Source: Candidatus Mediterraneibacter excrementavium
GTDB taxonomy: Bacteria; Bacillota; Clostridia; Lachnospirales; Lachnospiraceae
Direction of reading: 5' to 3'
Length of the DNA: 41,920 bases
Assembly (NCBI GenBank): GCA_019120275.1
Contig: DWVL01000080.1
Span: 1 to 41,920, forward strand
In this document: positions 32,779 to 41,503 of the stretch, one piece after another
How the letters are laid out: each line of letters starts with the position of its first letter
Numbering within the stretch: the stretch's first letter is position 1
Program-made: the position numbers and the translations under genes
The notes under the pieces: generated by a model
Seen by the model: the letters and a program-made list of their open reading frames with translations, nothing else
Told to the model about the DNA's origin: nothing
The model's database searches: none

Positions 32779-33801
32779 TTATTTTATTCTCATCCCGATC
32801 CCGCAGACCATGCGGTATACTTCATCCGCATGTTCCGCAAGCACTGTGCAGATCCGGCCGGCCGCTTCCCGGTATTCCCGCTCGAAGGCATCGACCGGCA
32901 CCAGCCCGCACCCGGTCTCGTCACAGATGATGATCCGCTTCTCCTCCTGCTGCTCCTCACCCTGTTCAAGAAGCATACGGACCAGTTCTTCCTGCGTCTT
33001 TCCCGCCTGCAGCCACCGGCGGATAAACAGATGAAAATGATCCATCACACGGCAGGAACGGATCTCGTCCATTCCACATACCGCGCCGTCTGTCCATTCT
33101 GTAAACTTATATTTTTCTTTTGCATATTCAAGCTTTCCCTGAAATGCCCCGCCTGTGATCAAAACCATTCCTGCATCCGCTCCTTCATCTGCCGCCCAGA
33201 CTGTCTTCCCGACCTCCTCGCCCTTTACACAGACCGGCCGGCCGAAGACGACTTCCGTCACCCGGTCCGCCATCTGTGCAAGCGCGCGGTTGACCGCGTC
33301 CAGATTTTTCTTATACTGCGCCATCTCGTCCGAATCCGGCACGCTCTCCCGGAACACGTCGTTTGTAACAACCACGAGATGTGCGCACCGCTCCCGCAGC
33401 ATCCGCACGCCCTCCGTGATGCGCTCCACCGTATGGACGCCTGCGCCGCCGGGTTCGTACATCTCATTGGCCGTCAGGTTGGAGACACATTCCAGCAGCA
33501 CACAGGCGCCGGAAAGATCCTCTGATCCCGCCGGCGCAGCCCCTTCTGTTTCAGCGCCGGAAAGCTTCCCCGGCAGGTCCACATACCATTCCAGCGTGAC
33601 AAATCCTTTTCCAGCACGTTGCTGCCGGTGTTTCCCGATTTTCTTCTCCGTCTCCCGACCGTACGGGATCATATCCGCGATATAGTACAGCGGGATTTCT
33701 GTATTTTGCTCTTCGCACAGTCTCCGGTGGAGCGTACAGATCCGTTCCTCTGCATAAGCGGATTTTCCGCTGCCGCTTCCGCCTGTTACAAGTTCCATCA
33801 T
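32779..33801 (-). CDS. cobU: CobU-type adenosylcobinamide kinase/guanylyltransferase with a second, degenerate CobU-like domain
   Basis: This 340-residue protein is about twice the normal CobU length. Residues 1-195 look complete: P-loop GGSGSGKS (7-14), the guanylylated His58 in KHRQQR and NDVFRESVPDSDEMAQYKKNLDAVN. Residues 211-340 start again with a P-loop-like TGGAFQGKLEYA but lack Ser/Thr after Lys and the HRxxR motif. They end with CDETGCGLVPVDAFEREYREAAGRICTVLAEHADEVYRMVCGIGMRIK, which is the true CobU C-terminus. It activates the cobinamide side chain and adds GDP in the last steps of B12 synthesis. The ATG overlaps the thrE-like stop (ATGA). Confidence 0.82.
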   Translation of the reverse strand: MMELVTGGSGSGKSAYAEERICTLHRRLCEEQNTEIPLYYIADMIPYGRETEKKIGKHRQQRAGKGFVTLEWYVDLPGKLSGAETEGAAPAGSEDLSGACVLLECVSNLTANEMYEPGGAGVHTVERITEGVRMLRERCAHLVVVTNDVFRESVPDSDEMAQYKKNLDAVNRALAQMADRVTEVVFGRPVCVKGEEVGKTVWAADEGADAGMVLITGGAFQGKLEYAKEKYKFTEWTDGAVCGMDEIRSCRVMDHFHLFIRRWLQAGKTQEELVRMLLEQGEEQQEEKRIIICDETGCGLVPVDAFEREYREAAGRICTVLAEHADEVYRMVCGIGMRIK

Positions 33802-34253
33802 CGTCCGCTCACCCCCGGCCTGCTGATCTCCTTACGCGGCCGCAGCCGGAACAGCGCGTCCATGATAAAGATTGCCAGTGCGATCACGCCTGCGATCTCC
33901 AGCGTCTGTACCAGATAATAAGCCGCATGGGTCCGGTCGTCCGCAATGATGTAATACACCGTCCGGTACATCCCGGCGCCCGGCACCGTTGGCAGGATCC
34001 CCGCGATGAGGAACACCGTGACCGGCGCCTTGAAGATCCTTGCAAAAATGTGCGCCATCAGGGAAATGGCCAGAGCTGAAAGAAAGCTGGCCGTCACCAC
34101 ATCCAGGCCGCACTGCGAACTGAAGAAATAGACGCCTCCTCCGCAGGCTCCGGCAATGCCGGCCTGAAGCACATATTTCCGCGGGGTCTCCACCAGCACC
34201 GCGAAACCGATAATGGCAATAAAGCTTCCGAAAACCGCCAGTATAAGATCCAT
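33798..34253 (-). CDS. ThrE-type threonine/serine exporter, C-terminal half (ThrE-2 domain)
   Basis: This 151-residue membrane protein has four or five helices (AVFGSFIAIIGFAVLV, FLSALAISLMAHIFARIF, TVFLIAGILPTVPGAGMYRTVYYI). The PTVPGAGMYRTVYY motif is typical of the ThrE-2 family. In Corynebacterium ThrE one polypeptide covers both halves; here they are two genes, as in many Firmicutes. The ATG overlaps the stop of the N-terminal half (ATGA). It overlaps cobU in the same way downstream. Confidence 0.87.
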   Translation of the reverse strand: MDLILAVFGSFIAIIGFAVLVETPRKYVLQAGIAGACGGGVYFFSSQCGLDVVTASFLSALAISLMAHIFARIFKAPVTVFLIAGILPTVPGAGMYRTVYYIIADDRTHAAYYLVQTLEIAGVIALAIFIMDALFRLRPRKEISRPGVSGR

Positions 34254-35026
34254 CACAGCAGCACACCTCCCTGCCACAGGATATTTACGGAGGCAATGCC
34301 TGCGCCAACGCCGATTGCCACAGCAGCAGCCGTCACGAACGCTTCCAGCGCCCTCGCCCCTCCGGAAATGTAATCGCCCCGGAGCGTATCCCGGATGGCG
34401 TTGGTGATCGCCACGCCGGGCACCATCGGCATGATGCTGCTGATGATGACCGTATCCATATTTACAACCGGCTCCGTTACCTTCAGTACGGCCGCCGCAG
34501 CCGCGACGCCTGCCGCGCACAGCACGTTGAGGACAAATCCGCCCAGCCGGATCCGTTTCCCGATGGTCATCAGGACCGCCAGGATCACGCCTGCGGCTGC
34601 GGCGGAGATAAACTCCGCTAATCCGCCGCCGAACAACGGGGCAAAGCCGGCCGGCACCATGACGGTGGCTAGATTATACATCCACGTTGTGTATTGTTTT
34701 CCTTTGATATTTTTCAGTTTCTTCCTGGCTTCTTCAGCAGACAATTCGCCCGTGCAGTATTTTCTCGAGATCTCATTGACCTCAACGATCCGGTGCATAT
34801 TGGTTCCCCGGTCATATACGCGCCGCATGACGGTGACAGTGTCCTCCCCGGGGCGGCTGACCGTTACCATGATGCTCGTCAGCATGACGAGCGCCTCCGC
34901 TTCGGCCGTACCGGTAGTACTCAGGATATGCTTCATCGTATCTTCCACACGGTACGTCTCCGCGCCGCTTCGCAGCATGATCTCGCCCGCCAGGACCGCC
35001 ATCTCTACGATTGATTTGTCATCCAT
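34253..35026 (-). CDS. ThrE-type threonine/serine exporter, N-terminal half
   Basis: This 257-residue protein has a soluble first half (about 1-115, with GAETYRVEDTMKHIL and RVYDRGTNMHRIVEVNEISR) and five membrane helices. IISSIMPMVPGVAITNAIRDTLRGDYISG is the typical family motif. It pairs with the 151-residue half to export Thr/Ser or a related solute. The ATG at 35024-35026 follows GGGAG. It lies 15 bases downstream of the lipoprotein gene. Confidence 0.88.
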   Translation of the reverse strand: MDDKSIVEMAVLAGEIMLRSGAETYRVEDTMKHILSTTGTAEAEALVMLTSIMVTVSRPGEDTVTVMRRVYDRGTNMHRIVEVNEISRKYCTGELSAEEARKKLKNIKGKQYTTWMYNLATVMVPAGFAPLFGGGLAEFISAAAAGVILAVLMTIGKRIRLGGFVLNVLCAAGVAAAAAVLKVTEPVVNMDTVIISSIMPMVPGVAITNAIRDTLRGDYISGGARALEAFVTAAAVAIGVGAGIASVNILWQGGVLL

Positions 35027-35041
35027 CTCTTTTCTCCCTTT

Positions 35042-36658
35042 TTATCCGATATCCGCATACCGGTATTCCAGTGACCCGCTGGCCGGGATCTGACGGATCC
35101 CCGTCACCTCCGGGTTCACCAGGTTCACGCTCTTCATGGCATAGAGGGGGATAATGTAAAACTGTTCTCCCACCGCCAGCTGCTCCGCCCGGTGCATCAG
35201 ATCCGCCCGTGCCGCCGGATCAGACTCCGAACCGGACTGCGCCACCAGCTCATCATACTGCGGGTCACGGATGCCGCTGCAGTTATAGGTACTGTTGGAC
35301 ATGAGCATGGACAGATAGGTATAAGGATCGGCAAAATCCGCCGTCCAGTTCATCCGGCAGAGATCAAAGTCCCCCGCATGCCGAGATGAATAATTAGCCT
35401 GCAGTTCCTGGGCTTCCAGACGGATCGTGATGCCCAGATTGTTCTTCAGCTGCTCCTGGACCACCTGGGCGGTGACGGAATCCATCTCAAGCGTCGGATA
35501 TTTGTACGTCAGCTCCGGGAATCCCTCCCCGTCCGGATAGCCGGCCTCCGCCAGCAGCTCCCGGGCGCGCTCCACATTTTCCTCAAAAGGCTGCTCCGCC
35601 TCGTCCACAAAGTATCTGCCCGTATTCCGGTCCTTCATATATTTTGCCACCAGATTATAAGCAGGTTCCGTATCGCTGCCCACGATGGTGCACAGGTCTT
35701 CCCGGTTAATGGCCAGATTGACGGCTTCCCGGACACGGACGTCATCAAGCGGCTCCACATTCAGGTTCATATAAATGTACCGCGTGGCGATCAGGTCTGT
35801 GACAAACAGGTCTTTCTGCCCCTCGTACATCTCCATGACCGTCGAAGAAAGAGACGTGGCTACATCCACCTCGCCGGCTTCATAGGCATTTGCCATGGCC
35901 TGAGTATCGTCAAAAAAGCGATAGGTGATCCGATCAAGATTTACCGCATCCGCATTCCAGTAGTATTCATTCTTCTCCAGGATAAAATACTGGTCCGGCA
36001 CATACTCCGCCAGACGGAACGGCCCATTTGCGAGGCTGGTCCCGGGATCCCGGTCCCATCCGCTCTCCGCGGAGTCCGCATACTTTGCACAGGATGGCGT
36101 ATAAACGGGCAGTCTCAAAAGATCCAGAAAGTAAACACAGGGTTCAGCCAGATGAATGACCAGAGTGTAATCGTCGGGCGTCTCCACGCCCAGACTGTCC
36201 GGTTCTGCCTCTCCATTGTAGATGGCTTCCGCATTCTCAATGGGGAACAGATAATTCGCATAGCCGCTCCCGGATGCCGGATCAAGGGCGCGGGTGATGG
36301 TATTCAGGAAATCCGCAGCCGTCACGGGTGTACCGTCGGACCACAATGCATCCTCGCGCAGATGGAAGGTCCATTCCGTAGAATCCTCATTTACCTCATA
36401 GCTCTCGGCCGCCCGGTAATCGATCTCTCCCTCTTCATCAAAGGTCAGCAGCTCATCCAGCGCGCTCACTGAATAGGCGAGGTAAGTAAGGGCGATGGAC
36501 CCTGCCGGATCCATGGAGCCTGTATCGCTGCTGACTGCCACCGTGATGGCCTTCCCCCCAGCATTCTCCGGGGCCGGGTCCGCCGTCACGCATCCCGGCA
36601 GCGCACAGGAGCAGGCCAGGGCCAATATTAAAATTACTGCTGTAATCCGTTTCTTCAT
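35042..36658 (-). CDS. ABC transporter substrate-binding lipoprotein (dipeptide/nickel family)
   Basis: This 538-residue protein has a lipoprotein signal (MKKRITAVILILALACSCALPGC, lipobox LPGC, lipidated Cys23) and the family 5 extracellular solute-binding fold: GSMDPAGSIALTYLAYSVSALDELL, WTFHLREDALWSDGTPVTAADF and RVREAVNLAINREDL. The family binds peptides, nickel chelates or other large solutes. I see no feature that fixes the ligand. It precedes ThrE and corrinoid genes, so a metal chelate or corrinoid-related ligand is worth considering. AAAGGA lies 9 bases before the ATG. Confidence 0.88.
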   Translation of the reverse strand: MKKRITAVILILALACSCALPGCVTADPAPENAGGKAITVAVSSDTGSMDPAGSIALTYLAYSVSALDELLTFDEEGEIDYRAAESYEVNEDSTEWTFHLREDALWSDGTPVTAADFLNTITRALDPASGSGYANYLFPIENAEAIYNGEAEPDSLGVETPDDYTLVIHLAEPCVYFLDLLRLPVYTPSCAKYADSAESGWDRDPGTSLANGPFRLAEYVPDQYFILEKNEYYWNADAVNLDRITYRFFDDTQAMANAYEAGEVDVATSLSSTVMEMYEGQKDLFVTDLIATRYIYMNLNVEPLDDVRVREAVNLAINREDLCTIVGSDTEPAYNLVAKYMKDRNTGRYFVDEAEQPFEENVERARELLAEAGYPDGEGFPELTYKYPTLEMDSVTAQVVQEQLKNNLGITIRLEAQELQANYSSRHAGDFDLCRMNWTADFADPYTYLSMLMSNSTYNCSGIRDPQYDELVAQSGSESDPAARADLMHRAEQLAVGEQFYIIPLYAMKSVNLVNPEVTGIRQIPASGSLEYRYADIG

Positions 36659-36675
36659 CTTATCGTATCCTTTTC

Positions 36676-38505
36676 TTATATCTGGGACGTCATCCGGTAC
36701 GCACTGCTGCGGCGTCCGCTGTGCTCATCTGAATAAAGGAAGCAGGACACGCCCCTGTCTCCAAATACATACTGCTCCGGCCTCTCCCGCCGGCAGCACT
36801 CCAGGGCATAACCGCAGCGTCCCGCGAACGGGCAGCATCCCCCGGCCGCATCAGGCAGATCTGTTCCGGCAGCCTCTTTTACCGGACCGGATTTTATCTT
36901 CTTCGCCCGGACCGGATCGGGCTCCGGGACCGCCTCTAAAAGCAGCTTCGTATACGGATGCCAGGGATCGGAGCAGACCTTTTTCGTCCTTCCCGTCTCC
37001 ACGATCTGTCCGCCGTACATCACGGCGATTCGGTCGCTGATCCTGCGCACCACGTGCATGTCATGGGAAATGAACAGGCAGGCGAATCCGATCTTTCTCT
37101 GGACCCGGAAGATCAGTTCCAGGATCTGCTCCCGCGTGGTCGCATCCAGCGAGGAAATCGCTTCATCACAGACCAGCACTTCGGGCTCTGTGATCAGCGC
37201 CCGGGCAATACCGATGCGCTGCCGCTGCCCGCCGGAAAAGGCATGGGGATACCGGTCTGCATCGTCGTAAGACAGTCCGGTCAGGGCAAGGATCTTCCGG
37301 ATCCGCTCCTCTTTTTCCTGTTCTGTCAGAGGATGCCTGTCCGCTCTTCCATCTACCGCGCCACGCCCGGCAAGTCCCGCCGCCGCGTCCAGCGCCTCAG
37401 AGAGCGCCTGGCGCACGGTCAGGCAGGGATTCAGCGATGCATAGGGATCCTGGAACACCATCTGGACTTTTCCGCCAAATGAATCCATCCTCCGTCCCCG
37501 CTGCGGGATCCGCCCTCTGTAATAAAGCTGACCCGCATCTTCCCGGAGCATTCCGGTCAGGATCCGGGCCGCCGTCGTCTTGCCGCTCCCGCTCTCCCCG
37601 ACCAGGGCCAGGATCTCACTTTTTCGGATCTCCAGAGACACATCTCGGACGCCTTCATCCGCATCAAATATTTTCGTCACATGCGTCATCCGGATCAGCG
37701 TCTCTTCCCCGCTCTCCGGATCATCCGCATTTCTTTTTTCCTTCTCCCGCAGCCTGCCGCCTTTCGCATCCTTAAGAAGCTGCTTCGTATATTCTTCCGA
37801 CGGGTCATAGAAAATATCCTCTGCCGTTCCCTCTTCTATGATCCTGCCGCCGTGCATCACATACACGTTCCGGCACATGGCCGCCGTCACGCCCATATCG
37901 TGGCTGACCAGCAGGAGGGCCGTCCCGGTCTCCCGCACGATCCGGCGCAGAAGCTGCAGGATCTGTGCCTGCACCACCGCATCCAGCGCCGTGGTCGGCT
38001 CATCCGCGATGATCAGGTCCGGCTCGCAGGCCAGGGCGATGGCCAGCACCACCCGCTGGCGCATTCCGCCGGACAGTTCAAAGGGATACTGCCGCATCCG
38101 GAGTGCGGGATTGCGGATCCCGACTGTCTCCAGCAGTTCTTCTGCCCGGGCCGCCGCCTCTTTCCTGCCGCAGCCTTTCCGCATCCGGACGGTCTCCGTG
38201 ATCTGCCGCCCGATCTTCACGGACGGGTTCAGGCAGCTTAATGAATCCTGAAAGATCATGGCGATATTCCGCCCCGGTGCGGGCGCCTTCCCGTTCACCG
38301 TGATCTGCCCGTACTGCACGGATGCGCGTCCGTCCAGCAGCCCCATCACCGCCAGCATAGCCGTGCTTTTCCCGGAACCGGACTGGCCGACGATCCCGGT
38401 GATGCCGCCTTCTTCTACTGTAAAACTGATATCCTTCACGATCTCTGATGCGCCTTCCGTCCCCGGGTACTGCACGCTCAGGTTCTTTACTTCCAGCACA
38501 TTCAT
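36676..38505 (-). CDS. Fused double ATPase of a dipeptide/nickel-type ABC importer (DppD-DppF)
   Basis: This 609-residue protein holds two ABC ATPases in one chain. The first has Walker A GQSGSGKST, signature LSGGMRQRV, and Walker B LIIADEPTTALD. The second (from about residue 265) has GESGSGKTT, FSGGQRQRIG and VLVCDEAISSLD. A C-terminal cysteine-rich segment (GGCCPFAGRCGYALECCRRE) matches the oligopeptide/dipeptide transporter C-terminal domain, which may bind Fe-S. The ATG overlaps the dppC-like stop (ATGA). It powers import with the two permeases. Confidence 0.9.
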   Translation of the reverse strand: MNVLEVKNLSVQYPGTEGASEIVKDISFTVEEGGITGIVGQSGSGKSTAMLAVMGLLDGRASVQYGQITVNGKAPAPGRNIAMIFQDSLSCLNPSVKIGRQITETVRMRKGCGRKEAAARAEELLETVGIRNPALRMRQYPFELSGGMRQRVVLAIALACEPDLIIADEPTTALDAVVQAQILQLLRRIVRETGTALLLVSHDMGVTAAMCRNVYVMHGGRIIEEGTAEDIFYDPSEEYTKQLLKDAKGGRLREKEKRNADDPESGEETLIRMTHVTKIFDADEGVRDVSLEIRKSEILALVGESGSGKTTAARILTGMLREDAGQLYYRGRIPQRGRRMDSFGGKVQMVFQDPYASLNPCLTVRQALSEALDAAAGLAGRGAVDGRADRHPLTEQEKEERIRKILALTGLSYDDADRYPHAFSGGQRQRIGIARALITEPEVLVCDEAISSLDATTREQILELIFRVQRKIGFACLFISHDMHVVRRISDRIAVMYGGQIVETGRTKKVCSDPWHPYTKLLLEAVPEPDPVRAKKIKSGPVKEAAGTDLPDAAGGCCPFAGRCGYALECCRRERPEQYVFGDRGVSCFLYSDEHSGRRSSAYRMTSQI

Positions 38506-39368
38506 CGGTCTTCTCTTCCTCTCATGGTCTCCATCCGTCCTCCCGCCTTCTGCTCAGCCGCCGTCCCCGCCATATTCAGGGCGAGCAGCATCACGCAGAG
38601 CACCAAAAGGGGAAAGACCATCTGATACGGATAAAGCATCATCTGGCTCCTCGCCTCCTGGATGATCGTTCCCAGGCTGGCCGCCGGCGCCTCGATCCCC
38701 ACGCCAAGGAAGCTCAAGAACGCTTCCGTGAAGATCGCCTGGGGCACGAGAAAGATCAGGTTCACGATGATCGTCCCCGCCGCATTCGGCAGCAGATGCC
38801 GCAACAGGATGCGCATCGGACGAATCCCTTCCATCCGGGCCGCGTAAGCATATTCCATTTCTTTGAGTTTCAGGATCTCTCCCCGGACCATCCGCGCCAT
38901 GCCGATCCATCCTGCCACGCAGAGCCCCAGGATCATGCTTCCGATCCCCGCACCCATGACCAGGGTGAGCAGGATCACATAGAGCATGGACGGAATGGCG
39001 GAAATAATATCCGCGATCCGCATCAGGATCAGATCCGTACGCCGGCCCGCGAAACCGGACACCGCGCCATAGAACACACCGACGGCGCCATTTATCAGTG
39101 CGCTGGCGATCCCCACGGTCAGGCTGATGCCGGCGCCGTACCACACTCTCGTAAACAGATCCCGTCCGAACCGGTCCGTCCCGAACCAGTGGAGCAGGGA
39201 AACGTCCTGGTTCCGGATCTGCGCATCCTGCGCGGAATACGACCAGGGACTGACAAGCGGCACCGTCACCGCCAGCAGGATCCAGACTGCGAGTACGATG
39301 CATCCGGCCGCCGCCATCCGACTGCCGCCCATGTATGTTTTCCACTGCTGTCTGATCCGCTTCAGCAT
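38502..39368 (-). CDS. ABC importer permease, DppC/OppC type
   Basis: This 288-residue permease has one N-terminal helix (MAAAGCIVLAVWILLAVTVPLV) and about five further helices. The HWFGTDRFGRDLFTRVWYGAGISLTVGIA segment and ARMVRGEILKLKEMEYAYAARMEG with the EAA-type loop are classic for the DppC family. AGGAGG is 7 bases before the ATG. It lies 19 bases after dppB. Confidence 0.9.
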   Translation of the reverse strand: MLKRIRQQWKTYMGGSRMAAAGCIVLAVWILLAVTVPLVSPWSYSAQDAQIRNQDVSLLHWFGTDRFGRDLFTRVWYGAGISLTVGIASALINGAVGVFYGAVSGFAGRRTDLILMRIADIISAIPSMLYVILLTLVMGAGIGSMILGLCVAGWIGMARMVRGEILKLKEMEYAYAARMEGIRPMRILLRHLLPNAAGTIIVNLIFLVPQAIFTEAFLSFLGVGIEAPAASLGTIIQEARSQMMLYPYQMVFPLLVLCVMLLALNMAGTAAEQKAGGRMETMRGREDR

Positions 39369-39387
39369 GACGTGCCCTCCTTTCCGT

Positions 39388-40320
39388 TTATGCGCGCTCC
39401 TCCCGGTATGCCCTCCGGGTCTTCGGATCCAGCCACGCGCACAGCAGGTCCGTAATAAGATTTACAAGGATCACTACCGCTCCCATGAAGACCGTAAGCC
39501 CCAGGATGAGCGTGTAATCCCGGTTCGTGATCGATCCGACGAACTCCCGCCCGAGTCCGGGTATGGTAAAAATGCTCTCCACCACAAAGCTTCCCGTCAG
39601 CAGGGAGGCAGACGCCGGGCCGATGTAATTGATGACCGGAAGATACGCATTTTTCAGCGCATGTGTAAATATGACCTGCCGCCTGCCAAGTCCCTTGGCC
39701 CTGGCAAACAGCACATAATCTTTCGTAAGCTCCGTCTCCAGCGTACTGCTGACCAGCCGCGAGACCATGGCCGCCGGATACAGCGAGAGCGCCGCCACCG
39801 GCAGGATGTAATGGACCGGGCTTAAAAGTCCGGACGCCGGGAGAAGCTTTAATTTCACACTGAATACAAGCATCAGCAGGATGGCCGCCGCGAAACCGGG
39901 GATTCCCGCCGCGATCATGCCGCCGGCTGAGATCACCTGTTTCACGCTTCTCCGTCCCGACACGGCGCTCAGGATCCCAAGGCCGGTTCCCAGGATCAGA
40001 GAAACGATCAGCGCAGCGGCGCCTACAGAAGCCGTGACCGGCCACGCCCGCGCGATGACTTCCGTCACACGGACGGCCGGATCCTGATAGGAAATTCCGA
40101 GATCCCCGTGCAGCACACCGCCGATATAGGAAAGATACTGTGTAAAGAGCGGCTCATTCAGGCCATACTCCTGCTCGATGGCCTCCACCACCGACTCCGA
40201 CACCCCGCCCCTCTGGAACGGACTTCCCGGGATGATGCGGACCAGGAAAAACGTAACCGTAATAAGGACAAAAAGAGAGAGGAGCCCCGTCAGTATACGC
40301 CTGCATGTATATCGGGCCAT
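39388..40320 (-). CDS. ABC importer permease, DppB/OppB type
   Basis: This 310-residue permease has six predicted helices. It starts with MARYTCRRILTGLLSLFVLITVTFFLVRIIPGSPF, the canonical first helix of DppB/OppB. It holds ELTKDYVLFARAKGLGRRQVIFTHALKNA, the loop that contacts the ATPase. It is the first gene of the run that ends at 31609. The ATG at 40318-40320 has a GAGAGGAT site, and a promoter lies 45 bases upstream. Confidence 0.9.
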   Translation of the reverse strand: MARYTCRRILTGLLSLFVLITVTFFLVRIIPGSPFQRGGVSESVVEAIEQEYGLNEPLFTQYLSYIGGVLHGDLGISYQDPAVRVTEVIARAWPVTASVGAAALIVSLILGTGLGILSAVSGRRSVKQVISAGGMIAAGIPGFAAAILLMLVFSVKLKLLPASGLLSPVHYILPVAALSLYPAAMVSRLVSSTLETELTKDYVLFARAKGLGRRQVIFTHALKNAYLPVINYIGPASASLLTGSFVVESIFTIPGLGREFVGSITNRDYTLILGLTVFMGAVVILVNLITDLLCAWLDPKTRRAYREERA

Positions 40321-40364
40321 ATCCTCTCACCGCCTTTCTTTGAAACCTGATTGCCCATTTAATA

Positions 40365-40393
40365 AATATAGCATATTGTCATGGTCATGTCAT
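40365..40393 (-). promoter_or_regulatory. Promoter of the importer/thrE/corrinoid run
   Basis: The minus strand has -35 ATGACA (40388-40393), a 17-base spacer and extended -10 TGCTATATT with TATATT at 40365-40370. No cobalamin riboswitch fits in the roughly 45-base leader. Confidence 0.65.
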
Positions 40394-40409
40394 TAAAAAG
40401 CATAAAGAA

Positions 40410-40438
40410 ACGGAGCCTCCTTTCACCGGAGACTCCGT
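40410..40438 (-). terminator. Terminator of the DUF4179 gene
   Basis: ACGGAGCCTCC (40410-40420) pairs with GGAGACTCCGT (40428-40438), one mismatch, 7-base loop. On the minus strand it is followed by TTTCTTTAT. It lies just after the stop of the DUF4179 gene. Confidence 0.75.
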
Positions 40439-40444
40439 CGTTCA

Positions 40445-41503
40445 TTAATCTAGTTGAATAACCGTATCTGTGATCGCATATTTCTTAATAACATTTTCAT
40501 CCGTTGTATTTTCGCCCTTTTCCCTCATCTCCGCGTAATCCACAACATATATCCGTAAACTTCCTTTCATATCCGCCCTGTTAAACTTGTAAAATGCCTG
40601 TGTATCACCGGCTATGCCATTACATGCCAGAGGCACATCTGACAGGTCACTGAAACAGACGACATCATAGTCTATATATTTCCTGTCGCTGTAGATATCC
40701 GGATATGAGGTATAAACGCTGACTAAAAACGGTGAAACTGTAATCTTGTCAATCGTATGTCCCCTGTTTTCAACATCCGGATACAATACCGACAGATCTG
40801 TCCGATTCACCTCCACAGGGATCGAAAATCTCCAGTTCCCAGCTATGGCACAATCCCGGTTTACTTCTCTGTCCGACAGGATCCTGACCTCGTCAATGCA
40901 TATATCTGCCGTAAATTTTTCCGGGAAAGCTTCTTTCTCCTGCAGATATGATGATGCGCCGACATAATTGTGGTCATCTGTAAATTGTCCGTAAACGTAC
41001 TGTCCATTTCCGATATCATCCAGGCTGACAGGCACGCTGTCGCCGTCAGTAATTGTAATTGTTATTGTCTGGTCCAGTTCTATCTGATTCCCCATATACG
41101 TCGTATCTGCGAGATCAGAAAAGCTTTCGCAACTATTGATATTATAACTGATAAATAAATTCTCTCCGTCACAGTATATTTCTGTTATTGTAATCCCTAT
41201 CCCGTTGCTTTGCACTGTCTCATTGATATTTGTGACGTAAGGTGTAAATTGTCCCTTCACGATCAGGTTCTCATTAACATAGTCAAAAACATTTGCAATA
41301 AACGGAATACTGCGCGCCCATGCAGGCTGCCCTATTATGAGGCTTGTAAACATTACAAATACAGCTGCCGCAGAGGACGCAAATATACGGTTATATCTCT
41401 GTCTTTTCCTTCTGTACATCTCTGCATCACATATGGAATTCTGTACAACGGCATTCAGATCATCCGGTATTTCAATATTTGATAATATATCGTCAATCCT
41501 CAA
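40445..41503 (-). CDS. DUF4179-domain anti-sigma-like membrane protein
   Basis: This 352-residue protein has a short cytosolic N-terminus (1-38), one membrane helix (about 39-59, FASSAAAVFVMFTSLIIG) and a long outer part. The outer part begins with the DUF4179 region, including VNENLIVKGQFTPYVTNINETVQSNGIGITITEIYCDGENLFISY. Such proteins are encoded next to ECF sigma factors in Firmicutes and are thought to be their membrane anti-sigma partners. The start is a TTG (41501-41503) six bases after AAGGAGG, overlapping the sigma stop by 11 bases. The gene is more AT-rich than most of the window. Confidence 0.8.
   Translation of the reverse strand: MRIDDILSNIEIPDDLNAVVQNSICDAEMYRRKRQRYNRIFASSAAAVFVMFTSLIIGQPAWARSIPFIANVFDYVNENLIVKGQFTPYVTNINETVQSNGIGITITEIYCDGENLFISYNINSCESFSDLADTTYMGNQIELDQTITITITDGDSVPVSLDDIGNGQYVYGQFTDDHNYVGASSYLQEKEAFPEKFTADICIDEVRILSDREVNRDCAIAGNWRFSIPVEVNRTDLSVLYPDVENRGHTIDKITVSPFLVSVYTSYPDIYSDRKYIDYDVVCFSDLSDVPLACNGIAGDTQAFYKFNRADMKGSLRIYVVDYAEMREKGENTTDENVIKKYAITDTVIQLD

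Noticed and set aside
40321-40444. Cobalamin riboswitch upstream of the importer/corrinoid run
   Set aside because: The leader is about 45 bases and lacks the B12 box; only a promoter and a terminator of the neighbouring gene are present.
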